Source: Penicillus capitatus (Eukaryota > Chlorophyta). From it: DNA of 64,000 nucleotides. Below, piece after piece: positions 1 through 10,766 of this stretch. The notes below the pieces were generated by a model that did no database searches, was not told where the DNA came from, and was given only the letters and a program-made list of their open reading frames with translations. The position numbers and the translations under genes were made by a program. Position 1 is the first letter of the stretch, and the number at the start of each line of letters is the position of its first letter. The stretch covers positions 930,001 through 994,000 of the forward strand of contig OZ287700.1 in NCBI GenBank assembly GCA_965649825.1. The letters run 5' to 3'.

Positions 1-837
1 CCAGGTCATGGCCTGTCGGGCGGCGTTCTTCATGTTTGGACGACGCTTTGATGCTAACGTGGTGCGTTGATTGGCGTCGTGGAGCTGGAACGAACACAGA
101 GAAACGTGTCGTGTCTTTTGACAGTTGAACGCCGAGAACAAAAAGTGTGACGTCGAATACAGCGACGCAGTTGTGAAAATGATAGGCGTAAAGTCAGACC
201 GCCTACTGTTTGTCCCCTTTCATCTCTAATCGTTCGTTCTATGATGACCCGATAAACGATGATGAGGCAGCGAATCTAAGTGATTAAAATACTCGCTTTG
301 TTTGGAGATATCGAGTGCTCATCGTGATAAGTGACAGCCGATCTCTTCTCTGTCCATATAACGATCTCGATCACAAATGGCTACAGAATGAGGAAATACA
401 TTCATTGCTTAAGGCGCGTTTATGTAGACGGCCAGAGTAGTAGGTGCTTTTGGAGTGCAGCATAATCTTCGGCGGTGACAATGGTCATCGCGGGAGGCAC
501 CAATACGCGCTTTGCCAACAACGCCGATGAAGATCTTCAAAGCGCTGAGTGAGTCCTTTCACCAGCGATGCGGAGAAGTGCCAAGTGCGATTGGCGGCAT
601 CGAGGTAGCTTCTCTACTCTGTTCTGTCAGGAAGCATTCGTAATCTAGACAGCAACCAATGATAACCTTCTTGTATGATCCTGTTTCTCCGTAAGACCTT
701 CATCTTCTGGGTCCAAATCTACTGTAACCGTCATCCGCGTCTTCCTCTTCTCTTTGGATTAAACGTCGACGTGTCTAGGATTGTTTACGGACAGCGGAGT
801 GTAAGCGCGTCTTGCGCGAACGTCTATAAGAGGAAGC

Positions 838-1005
838 CTACAGGCGAATCCATCCTTCCTGGGTCATTCCCATTTTTTGTTGTCGCGATTGTCCCGTGTG
901 GCGCTTTCTTAATAGATATGATGTTGAGAACAGAGCCACAAGCAGAAAACACAGGAGCAGAAATAAACGAAACACTGCAGTCATGGTCTCGGTCGAAAAC
1001 AACAT
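838..1005 (-). CDS. Small hydrophobic ORF divergent from USP7-like copy 1 (probably degraded)
   Basis: A 55-codon ORF starts with a strongly hydrophobic stretch (key run FRLFLLLCFLLVALF), like a signal peptide or single membrane anchor, followed by a basic tail. The same segment occurs upstream of USP7-like copy 3 (40,356-40,607, + strand), where a GTAAGG donor and 48-nt intron give a 67-residue protein. Here the matching donor reads GGAAGG, so the intron is probably not spliced and the ORF ends early. DNA similarity to copy 3 continues on this strand to about position 360, so the duplicated block is larger than the USP7-like gene. No family is recognised. Confidence that it is expressed is low; that it is homologous to the copy 3 segment is good. 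Confidence 0.3.
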   Translation of the reverse strand: MLFSTETMTAVFRLFLLLCFLLVALFSTSYLLRKRHTGQSRQQKMGMTQEGWIRL

Positions 1006-1291
1006 GAAGCTGCTTGTTCTGTATGACTCAGCTTTTCCTTGGAACTTCCGTAACCGTTGCAACAGATTAACAGAGGGCGTTATTCTGCGTGTCTTGAGGT
1101 TATTTCGTGTGTAATCCGTTTGTCGAAGAACTGACTAACGCTCTTTTGCGTGACGTCGTTTTACATTTACCGTTCACATTTTTACCAGAAAAACTGTCTG
1201 CGGTCGTCGACTCACGATGCATGGACCGCGCCGTCGAGACATAAAAAGACACAGAACTGCTGTGGCAACGAATAAAGGGACCGATACGATT
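1006..1291. promoter_or_regulatory. Divergent intergenic region upstream of USP7-like copy 1
   Basis: About 285 bp separate the divergent starts of the small hydrophobic ORF and USP7-like copy 1. The sequence is recognisably conserved in the matching positions next to copies 3 and 4 (for example the shared block containing acagagggcgtt). Conservation of a non-coding, head-to-head spacer suggests a bidirectional promoter; this is inference. No TATA box or named operator was identified. Confidence 0.3.
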
Positions 1292-4200
1292 ATGAACGAC
1301 AGTAAGACGAAAACACAATACGCATCTCAAAAAGCAAGGCTGTTTCACTGTTGTAGAATCGCTGAACGCAACGGACACAGAAACGGAATGGCAAGGAACG
1401 TACACAGTGAGCTAAAGGCTCTATGGAAAGTATACTCCAACGGGGTGCTTTCGTTCGCAGTGGCGCGTTGAGAACTTTTTGCGGTTCGGCCTGCGAGAAC
1501 ACTGCTCACCTGAATTCGATATCGGCACATACACATGGTACGGTCTGTCACTCGGTCACAGATGCTATAAAAGGATGAACTTAGGCGATTGCTTATCCTT
1601 CCAAGGGTCGGTGAAAGTGTGCGCTGGAGCGGCTTCCTGGCTGTCTACCTGGATTTCCCAGAAGCACGATTCACTCCATGCGGGCTCTGTCCTAATGCGC
1701 ATTTTGAAATATTGGCCGTCAATCAGAAACAAGAATCGAAGTCCATTAAACGCGGTTTGTAGTTTCTATCATTACGAGCTCTCAGTCTTCTGCGTCCAGA
1801 GGCGAGCCATGTGTTTGCAAGCAAGTTTACAGATTGTGGTTTTACTCAATTTCTGTCTCTGCGCGACAGGCAGAATCCATTAACCAATTTTGTGGTCAAC
1901 GACACGCTGATATTGATCGTCAACATTACAGTGCAGAAAGACATAATTTTGGACAGACTGACGCGCAGACAGACTGGATTTGTGGGTTTGGAAAGTGGGG
2001 GCGACAACAGCTGCATAAATTCACTCCTTCAGTATCTCTATCACGTTCACCACTTCAGAAGAGTGAGATGATGATGACGTGATCGATGCCAAGACAGAAA
2101 TGGTGAACGATGTAGGCGGTTTATCGCATGCCGACGCTGGAGACGAATGAGCCGGAGGGATCCGTTCCCCTGGCACTGCAGAAGCTCTTCTACAAGGTGA
2201 GTCGAGAAATGTGACGTCGCTGTGTGAAGCGTATGTTGCTGTTTTAGTTACAATACCAAAATTCGGTAGTTAGCACAAAGAAGTTAATAGATTCCTTCTT
2301 ATGGGAAAGGGAAAGTGCTCTATTACGGTGCGGCATCAAAGAAATGCAATTGATCTTGTTTCAGAAGCTGGAGGACAAGATGAAGGTCGCACTCGCTCCG
2401 TGCTCAGTGTATTGACATTCTTTTTTTCAGGGGACGGAAATGGAGACTGCCATCCCTGACCTCTTCGTCGGGCACTACTCAACTTATGTGGAGTGTCTAA
2501 ATGTTCCATACACCTCATCACGCAGACAGTCGTACATGGACATCGAGTTGGATGTGTTGGAATGCAGGAACGTCTATGAATCCCTGGAGAGATTCTGCGC
2601 AGAGGAGATGCTGGAAGGGCCATACAAATACAATACAGGCAAACACGGACTCCAGGTCAGATCTCACTCTTTGAATCGCCACGCATTGCTCGAATGAGCA
2701 AGACCTCTCCTGCTAGGATGCTCGATGCCATGTACGGTTTGAAAGCTTCCCTCCTGTTCTGCAGTTGCGTCTGAAGCGATTTGAATATGACGACCTCATT
2801 CGTGTTCGCGTTGCCAAAGTATGTGACACTTGGTTTTGTTTTCTGCGGCCGTGATGGATCTGTGGCTTTTCGCGCAGATCAATGCTCACTACGAGTTCTA
2901 CAACGAACTGAATCTGGACTGCAACGATCGCGCGTTGCTTTCCGAAACGACTGACAAGACAGTCGTCAACAAGTATAGACTGCACAGTGTGATCGTGCAC
3001 AATGGAGATGCAGACGAAGATAGTTTCTCCGTTTTCGTAAGATCGAACGATAAATGGTTTAGTTTCGACGATGGAGTCGTCAATGAAACGACCGAGAGCC
3101 AAGCGATCACCGCACAATTTGGTCAAGCCATGTTCCTACGTTAGAATTCGTATGTGATGTGACAGCACAGGCGACGAACACGATATTGTTGCGTGGTATT
3201 TTGACAGAAGCTACAAAGGTCCAACACAGTCCACTGCTTGCATGCTGGTGTACATTCGGACATCGGATTGGGATTGGGTCATGCGTGAGACTGACAAAGA
3301 GGACATCTCAGAACCCGTCTGCAGAATACTCGAAGTAAGAGACTGCTCGTGGTGCTGCTTACCTGATAAAATGACATACCGTCAGGCGGGGCAGGCGAGA
3401 AAAGAGAGGCGACGGGAACAGAAAAGAGAGGGACATTTGTACGTGGTGATCAAGGTGGCATGCGAAAAGCATTTCGTTGAACAGTTGGGACAGAACTGCT
3501 ACTTTGGTTTGGCGGATTTTGACAGCGTCCAGCAATACAGAGTGCACAAGAGGACACCGTTCGAAGATTTCAAAGAGATGATCAGCCGAGACTTTGGCAT
3601 TGCCAAACATCTCCAGCGCTTCTGGTCATGGACCCAACGTCAAGACGGGACCACGAGAATCGAAAAGTCTTTGGAGACTGGGTCCGGCGAGATCAAAACC
3701 GTCTTGGACCTCGCAGCCTTCAGAGAGAGGAATCTCCCACCAGCCTCCGAGAAGACTGCCTTGATGACTGTCAAGCTCTTCCTGGGAACGCCGGACGTCG
3801 GCAATCTGCCGCGACCCTTGCAGCAGACAGAATTTCTCATCTTCTTCAAGCAATATGAATCAAAATTTGACAAACTCTCGTACGTCGGACATCTCTTCGT
3901 TGAGAACTCGATGCAGATTCGAAAAATTTTGGACACGGCGAAGGAATTGGCAGGTCTTTCGCAGAATGCTGATATCGTCGGTGTCAAAGAAGAGAAGTTT
4001 TATCCCCGTGTCACTTGTACACATTTGCAGCCTGATTACACAGCATTACAGGTGAGGGCTCATCATGTTCTACTGGATCTTACCTTTCTACCACCGCCCA
4101 TCGCAGTGTCAACTTATCCAAGGTGACATTATCATTATCCAGGAACGCGTCACCATGGCAGAGACGATCGAGCAGTCCATTCCCCATCCGACCGTTGAGT

Positions 4201-5264
4201 TGTTTCTGGAGTTCGTTAGGAGCCGCAGAGTAGTGAGTTTCAGGCCGCTTGAGAATCCAAAGGTCATCTCCTCTATGTCTCACATGTCACATTATGTCAC
4301 AGTGTCTGCAGGACGGCGGCTTCGAGTTGGAACTGTTGGAGACGATGAGTTACGAGCAGGTGACGATTGAAGTGGCCAATCATCTGAAGGTGGAAGATCC
4401 CAAGAAGATTCGACTGACACAGCACAATCATCGTCGTCATTTGCCGCACAGAAATCCCATCAAATACAATGGACCCGAGCGTTTGGAATCCATGCTTCTG
4501 GACTCCAATGAGTACACAGACACCCTTTACTATGAGATCCTCGACATACAGCTTCCTACTCTGGAAAAGATGAAATGTCTTCCTGTCTTCTTCCACGACC
4601 AGAAATCTGAACTGCAGTCGGTGCATATGATTCGACTACCACAAGAGTTGACAGTAGGTGACCTTATCGATCAGCTGAAACAAGAGCTTGGCGATGATCA
4701 TGCCTATTCCGACATACGAGTCATGCGGATTCGACACTCCAGGATCGACAAAGTAACATCTCACATCAGTTTACACCGCATGGATCGTTCTGCGATCAGG
4801 TGTTGGACCACGAGACATCGCTGAAGTCGCTACGTGGGAATGACTGGACCGTTCGAGCAGAAGTTATACCGGAAGATCAACAGTACCCGAAATCGGACGA
4901 GTATATGGTGCATTGTTGTCACTGCGAATCTCACAGCGACGAGTCGTTCTTCGGAGATCCTCTGTGGATTCGTGCAAAGAAAGGAGAAAAGTTTAGAGAG
5001 ATCAAGAAACGCATTCAGGCAACACTGGAGATACCGGACGAGGAATTCAAGCAATGGAGGTTTGCATATCATCCGATTCATCCGCAGCCTCTGGAATACT
5101 TGAGGGGAGATGACGAAATAGTTGCTAAATTTCGCAGAAGTGTTTCTCGTGTATCGACGAATGAAAAGTACCTTGGAGACAATGAATCCTTCATTGCGTT
5201 GCAACATGCAAACACCAAACCAAATCCAAAACTATGGCGGCACATTTTCGGGAATAATTACTGA
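1292..5264 (+). CDS. USP7-like protein, copy 1: MATH + USP + HUBL, catalytic residues missing
   Basis: Reads as a multi-exon gene (about 14 introns of 45-60 nt) encoding roughly 1,090 residues, close to animal USP7. Order: short N-terminus beginning MND; MATH domain (WRVENF...GTYTW, then DCGFTQFLSLRD, NFVVNDTLIL); USP fold (INSLLQYLYH, VYRMPTLE, IPDLFVGHYSTYVEC, YNTGKHGLQ, VLQLRLKRFEYD, KWFSFDDGVV); then HUBL domains (MLVYIRTSDWDW, GDIIIIQERV, KGEKFREIKKRIQATLEI). Introns at W|R (1538-1583) and R|E (about 1757-1801) remove stop codons that otherwise break the MATH frame. At the active-site box the catalytic Cys position is Ser (GGDNSCINSLLQ; the adjacent residue is Cys). The GGHY histidine position is Ser (DADEDSFSVF). 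USP7 proteins remove ubiquitin from nuclear substrates; this copy is predicted to bind rather than cleave. The start is the ATG three codons before the first donor, in frame with copy 3's start. Confidence 0.85.
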
Positions 5265-6019
5265 CTTGACATTAAGATTTTCTCGGATTAAAAGAGGCAA
5301 CATCATTGGAAACATGAAAATGGACGGATGAGAGATCTACACGCGGAACACTGTCGCGTTGTCGGTTGAAGACGAAGGCTTATAGCTTACAGAAGACTGT
5401 TGAATCATTAACAATCCGGATTATATACGCGTCAAACGTACGCAAACGTCACATCAAAGCGTCTCCGTCGTCAGCTGCACGAAGGTAACTTCATCCTCGC
5501 GATCCACGTAGAAACTCTCCTCTGCCACACTGGGCTACAGTTTCAATGATCAAACCTACTATAGTCTATCTTGTCGCTCGTCTGAATATCGAGCACCGAG
5601 GCATACTGTTTCAACAAAGCAGCGTTGACAACATTATCGCACCGGGCACCAGCCATTCATTGTCATAAGGCACAGAAACACATGCTTCAGGAGTATTTAG
5701 TGACTTCTCTGTTACCCGTTTTTCTCAAGTGGCTTTTCTTTCTGAAGCCATTCGGCATGATGCAAGTATTTGGTCCGTCCTCAACTTGGGAGCGTGTGCT
5801 GTACATCTCAGTTATAAAAATTCTCCTCCAAACTGAGGCACGTCTATATCATGCAGAAGGTTGACGGCAGAGTCGACTGCACGCATATAAAGAGACGGCC
5901 ATTGATCGCAATCGCCTCCCATTTTTGATTTCAACGCGCTCTACACTATGCCGGCGTTTTTAGAGAGATGACCATGTTCTCAAATGAAAGCACGAAACAA
6001 TTCTATAGAATATAACACA
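5265..6019. other. Spacer with USP7-family 3' flank
   Basis: The first 75-80 bp after the stop (through about 5,345) match the 3' flanks of USP7-like copies 2 and 3, including the conserved run AAAAGAGGC. This shows the duplication unit extended past the coding region. I see no gene in the remaining sequence up to the SNAPC1-like stop codon. Confidence 0.5.
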
Positions 6020-7879
6020 CTAAGATCCCTTTGAGATGAGACTCTCCGAGGTCTGGCTGATTTCTTTGTTCAACATCGACAACTCCTGTCTCCACTTTCG
6101 CATTTCTTCGTCTTCTTCCGAAGATGATCCTCCCTCCATGTCTTCGAAAAGTTCCTGTTGATCATCATCTTTCGGAGTCAAGAGCAAATGTGGTTTAAAG
6201 CTCCGATCACTAGAATCGCCGTTCACTTCCTCTCTCTTTGAATCGAGGACTGCCAAGCCTGAGGAATCCTTGCGATCATCATCATCGTATCCCAACTCAT
6301 GGTTCTTTTCGAAAGACGGCTGCGACGGTGGCCTAGATGCTTCCAACTCCAAACAGGCATTGTAAAAGTCCTCGGAACAAAGCTTTCTTGAGAGACAAGG
6401 ACTCTGTTCCCCCTCATCGTGAACAGATATCTCATCCTGCGTTCTCTCTGCATTCTTGTGACGTTGTCGATCGCGCATCATAACGAGGCGGGCCATCTTG
6501 GGAATTCCGGGAGCATTGATTTGCCACGAATCATCTCCGGAGATCGTGATCTTCGGCAGCGCTTCTCTCCACTTCCGTTTCTCAGCCTTTGTCAGCTGTG
6601 GAGCCTCTAAAAAAGACCCCCTTAGAGACAGCAGACACATAGCGATCTCGACTCGTTTGGGGAGGTTGCTTCTTGGAAGTGCTGCTCCCTTTTGTTGCTA
6701 GACCAGTGATGCCTTGATGCACTTGACGGTGTGTTTGTGAGGTCACATTCCTCAACCACTTGCCCACGTCTGCATTGAACGTCATCTACAGCACACCGTT
6801 TGATGCTCTCATCCGGGGCTGAAATGATCATATGCATTACCAGATTCTTTGCATCGAGACTCTGGCCCAATTCCGAGGCAATCCATCGCTGCTGAAGGGA
6901 TGAATAGTCATCGCACATTCGTTCAAGATGGTCCACTCTGCTCAAATCCTGCCTAACACTGTCTCCACCACTCATCTGCCAGACAAGGTCGTTTACCTGC
7001 TGCGAGGTTCTCAGATGAAAAGCGAGCTCTCTGAGTGCCGCCGTCTCCGATGCAGATGACTCCAGCGGCAACGATAGGAAGCCTGGCGGCCGTCTCAATG
7101 CATCCACGACAAAGGCATTCTCTCTCATCAAATTCTGAAAGATATAGAGGCCATCCCAGATGCCATGTCTCCGCATCTGAAGCAGCAACTGTTGTAACAG
7201 CGGCAGAAGATCTGCCGGAAGATGAATGCAGACGAGAGGCTCCAAGCATTGCTCCTTGTAGACACAATAGAGAGTATAGATCACAGCCACACGCTCTTCG
7301 AATGATATCAACTGCTGCAGATCGGATTTCGGAAAATCTGGCGCCTCTCGGAAGGCATCACAAAACCGATCCTTCTCCTCCATCTTATCACTTTCTTCCT
7401 TAACATTCCCGCAGGGCCTGTTCGGAGGCGTTTGGTCTGAGGGAAGGATTTCGGTGAAGAGGGATGATCGTTCGATCGGTCCTTGACGACGGAGTCGCGG
7501 TTTATGCATCTCTCCAAAATGATGTCCGCATTTTAACGGACTTGGCACTTCCAATCGGTCCAATGCGCACATAAAGACGTCTTGAATGTGCCCTGCTATC
7601 TCATCTTCTGACCCGGCACTCTGCATCCACCTCTCCTTTCACCAATCACGAATGCTGGTAGGCGGTAACACGCACCACAAGGAGAAAGGCTATACGCAGA
7701 GACTTCCATACACTCTTGAACGTCCCAAACGTTAACGGTGCTCCATTCTGAACCTGTTCAGAGAATTGCTATGCGTGTCTATCATGTATGTTCGTTCGCT
7801 GGAGGACCTTGTCGGCAAATGCATCGATGAGGCGGGTGATATCGACCTCCAGTCCCTTGAGCAGTTCTTTGCTCGTCAT
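6020..7879 (-). CDS. SNAPC1 (SNAP43)-like subunit of the snRNA-activating complex
   Basis: SNAPc binds the proximal sequence element of snRNA promoters in the nucleus and recruits RNA polymerase II or III; SNAPC1 is a scaffold subunit. The proposed N-terminus begins MTSKELLKGLEVD at 7,879 and, after an intron ending at the CTGAACAG acceptor, runs into LTFGTFKSVWKSLRIAF, like the SNAP43 block around FEDFTELWRNMKFGTIF. A later block (SFEERVAVIYTLYCVYKEQ, then GIWDGLYIFQNLMRENAFVV) matches the family core in order and spacing. The C-terminal 200 residues are acidic and charged (EGGSSSEEDEEMRKWRQ), as is common in this subunit. The junction near 6,620-6,650 between the two large reading frames must contain an intron that I could not place with certainty. 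Family assignment is moderately confident; the core resemblance is clear but no catalytic motif exists to confirm it. Confidence 0.6.
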
Positions 7880-8026
7880 TGTTTACGCAAAATGGAATGA
7901 ACGCACTGCGTTATGCTCATTGTCGCGTCGTGGCGTGGTGCAAATGATTGGGTATATTGCAAGGAGCGAAGGGCAGAGATGGGTGTCTTTCTCCATCACG
8001 CCCGCACCACACCTCACAGCTTCGCG

Positions 8027-8524
8027 TCAGCTTCTTCCATTGCGATTTCCCTCCCACGCCGGCGGAAGACGAAGAGTCGGGTGTAGACGAAACGTAAGAG
8101 ACGAAGCAGAGGAGAGGGAAATGCGGAACACATTGTAGGCGCTGACGCTCTGTGCGTCGACGAACGACGATCCCGTTGCCACAGCGTCTCCTCCGACGAT
8201 CGCCACTGCAGAGCTCCCGACTGTCTTCGAACGTCTCGCCTCAGCTCTGATGTTTCTGCTGCCTCTGTCGGAGGGGGCCTTTCGGTATGAGACCATGTCC
8301 AGGCCTTTGCTGAGATGTGTGATTCTGTCAGCATGTCCCTCTCCTTTGTGCATTTCTGTAAACAACAGGCGTTGGAGTTCTTGTACTGGTGTCATCATCA
8401 ACACCGACAGATGTCTGTGGCACTGGCGGCGCGGACGATCACAGAGGTCAGCAAAGATGACGTGGTGCGTGCCCCGGTATGCGATGGAGGGGCGAGAATA
8501 AGGATGGAGCGTGTTAGGTTTCAA
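8027..8524 (-). CDS. Hypothetical ORF, unrecognised
   Basis: An open frame of 165 codons lies between the SNAPC1-like gene and the membrane-protein gene, divergent to the latter. The segment beginning MMTPVQELQRLLFTEMHKGE has an amphipathic, helix-like composition and might be a real exon. The remainder is rich in Arg/Ser and could be an intron or UTR read through. No family is recognised, and overlapping frames on the same strand are also open, so this is a weak call. Confidence 0.2.
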   Translation of the reverse strand: MKPNTLHPYSRPSIAYRGTHHVIFADLCDRPRRQCHRHLSVLMMTPVQELQRLLFTEMHKGEGHADRITHLSKGLDMVSYRKAPSDRGSRNIRAEARRSKTVGSSAVAIVGGDAVATGSSFVDAQSVSAYNVFRISLSSASSLTFRLHPTLRLPPAWEGNRNGRS

Positions 8525-9285
8525 TGCAGACGTTGATGCAGATGTCGGAGAATCTGCATCAATGGTTTAGTAATTGGTCTGTCCAGCTGACCAACTTCTC
8601 ACGCCCTCTACAGCAGTTTCGAGACACGGCACTGGGATCTGGATGGCTATCTGTCACGATCGGCACTCCGGAAGCCATCTGGCAGTTGGGTTGCCTGCTC
8701 TACATGTCTGTCTTGGCTGCACTAGCTGCCTTCAAGATTAACAGACTAGCCAATGGACAACAACCTTCCAACCGATTCACCCTCTTCTTCAGGTTTGATC
8801 TCGGAGAGCGTGGCTGCCTGACGTTTGCAGTGACAGGAAACCTCAAGTGGTGACGGTGAGCTACTTTTGTGCGCTCTTAATGCGGATGTCATGGGCACCG
8901 ATGGAAGGAATGAGTGACCTCTCTTTGGGTATGTACTGGATCCCAGCCACACTGTTGACCGTTATCACCACGGCCGTAGCTGCCGCACAGATGCATACGG
9001 TAAGCATTTACTCCGCACAGGAACTCCCCCTAGGAATTCTGTTCCCAGTTGCTGTTTGCACGTCTGCCAAAATTCGCACAGTTTCTCGAAAACATGGCCC
9101 GCGAAGTGACAATGGTGGCACAGTTGCATCGGACATTTCTTTTGGGAGATTGGCTACTTTGTCTCTTCAGTTCGGTCTCCTTCGACGGCAAATGTCTCCG
9201 TTCCGTTCTGCTGCTGATCTACTGGAGAACCGTCAGTGCCCTAGAAAGCTCTGCTCAATCTGCCAGGCAATCCAGCCCCACGTAG
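8524..9285 (+). CDS. Multi-pass membrane protein, possibly TMEM33/Pom33-like
   Basis: Three exons joined at 8793-8836 (44-nt intron) and 9000-9048 (49-nt intron, GTAAGC...CCCAG) give about 217 residues in one continuous frame ending ARQSSPT. Hydrophobic segments occur at GCLLYMSVLAALAAF, VVTVSYFCALLM, YWIPATLLTVITTAVAAA and FLLGDWLLCLFSSV, the usual four-helix arrangement of TMEM33/Pom33 proteins, which shape ER tubules and bind nucleoporins. The C-terminus (SVLLLIYWRTVSALESS) resembles the IYYRFLTLRYSSRR-like block of that family. Length is slightly below the typical 245-280. Membrane topology is well supported; the family name is tentative. Its stop lies 75 bp from the convergent alpha/beta hydrolase stop. 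Confidence 0.55.
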
Positions 9286-9360
9286 CACAGGACTGAGCTG
9301 TACATTAGCCAAATGCTTTCGTAAACTGCTCATCTTTTAAAGAACGGAACAGAAAGAATG

Positions 9361-10606
9361 TCAAATGTGTACGGATGTATTGGAATGTTGCTGGATAAAG
9401 CGTCGAATGAGAGGGTTGACGATCTCACTCTTTTCACACATGACGCAATGACCTCCATCTGGAATCTCAACAAATTCCTGGACAGACGGTAAAGAGGCAA
9501 AACGCCGTCCCTCTTCGACTTTCTCCCAGGGATCTTTGGATCCCCAAAGAATACTCACAGGCTTCGTGATCTCTGCGAGGAGTTCGTGGGGTAAGGGACC
9601 TCCCGAATAAGAAATGAAAGCGAGAAACACATCAACGGCACCCGGTTCCAGTCCTGGTCTAAGAATGAGATCCACCAGTTCATCTGTAACGGCCTCGGGA
9701 TCGTTGTACGCCTGTTTCAGGATTTTCCGAACTGTCTCCGGCTTGGCAACCTGACGAAAGAACAGCTCACCCACCACAGTGTCCCTAAGCAGTGTCTACG
9801 GACACCATCCATCTCCAGTCTGCAATTTCTGTTCGGTGGAGGAGACCCACTTGAAACGCTTTGATGAATGGACGCATGAAAGGGGATTGGTTTCGTACAT
9901 GGAGTTGTCGCATAGAGATGTTCAAGAGCTGCACAGCCTGGACCATCTCTGGATAGGCTACACCTGTTTGCAGACCGGCCACGCCTACCGAACGCATCGG
10001 CATGTTTCCAGCAGACGATAGCGAAGTGCATCACCTCCTATGGAATTGCACACCAAGAAAGAAGGCTCCTGAACGACCTCCTCTGCAAAGTCGGCAATTT
10101 GCTTAGCCCACGTGTCAAAAGAATAGATCGATGCATTCTCTTCCAGTCTTCACACATTATGAGCATTTCTGTGTGCAGCACGAGAGACGGACTTGGGATT
10201 TGGTTTGTCACTGTATCCAAAGCCAAGCAGATCCATTGAGTACGCCCTGCAGTCGTTGCCCAAGTATGGCATGTTCTTTCTCCAGTGATCACTACAGTCC
10301 ACAGCGCCGCCCCATCTGTTACGCTATGCTTAGGTGATTTGGGTCTGTGCGACCAGTTGCCGCCAAATCCGTGGATCAGTATCACAGGTGGGCCCGCATC
10401 TCCTGAGCTCTGGTACCGAATCTTGTGGCCGTTCCAGTTCCACGTCCTGCAGTCCGGGCCTGTCCTTTCAGTTGACGCGTCTGAAGTGTCCACCTGTCGA
10501 CGACGGGTACGGAAGAGTGACGTGCGACTGGACGTGTGTGCGAGGCACTGCACCGAGTCGCCGAGGCTCGGCGGCAACCGTGGAGCGACGCCTGCTTAAG
10601 GGACAT
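9361..10606 (-). CDS. Alpha/beta hydrolase, plant/algal pheophytinase/CLD1-like type
   Basis: Exons give the block WNWNGHKIRYQ, oxyanion strand VILIHGFGGNW, then RKNMPYLGN and MDLLGFGYSDKPNP, the nucleophile elbow CNSIGGVAGLQTG (Ser in SIGG, reconstituted across a 50-nt intron near 9,990-10,040), the acid region ILWGSKDPWE and the histidine loop DGGHCVMCEKSE. All three triad positions are therefore present. The arrangement is that of chloroplast-type alpha/beta hydrolases related to pheophytinase and CLD1, which act on chlorophyll derivatives, but related enzymes occur elsewhere and the substrate cannot be assigned. The N-terminus (MSLKQASLHGCRRASATR) is basic and Ser-rich and could be an organelle-targeting peptide. 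The first intron and exact start are uncertain. The gene is divergent from the ABCG gene. Confidence 0.75.
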
Positions 10607-10766
10607 GGACAGCGACGATGCGTCGATCTTCTGCTGATCCAACCGTTATGATGACGTAACCTGGTTTCTTCCTTAGGCGAGGAATCGTATAAGTGCAGGT
10701 TTCCGGTCCGAGGCAGAACGAACTTCTTTCGAAAAGGGAGACGTTTCCGACCAAAGCGCCTGTGTT
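10607..10766. promoter_or_regulatory. Short divergent intergenic region (hydrolase / ABCG)
   Basis: Only about 160 bp lie between the proposed start of the alpha/beta hydrolase (-) and the ABCG start (+). This must hold both 5' UTRs and promoters if the two starts are correct. No specific motif was recognised. Confidence 0.25.

Noticed and set aside
1479-1883. 134-codon ORF at the MATH region of USP7-like copy 1
   Set aside because: It runs through two short introns in a shifted frame; family alignment shows the true exons read WRVENF, RRLLILPRV and FTQFLSLRD.
1292-5264. A reassigned stop codon to explain stops in USP7-like copies
   Set aside because: Nearly all apparent stops fall in consensus introns; ABCG, BBS9 and the LINE ORFs end at normal stops and contain none internally. 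The two remaining stops are only in the truncated copy 4.
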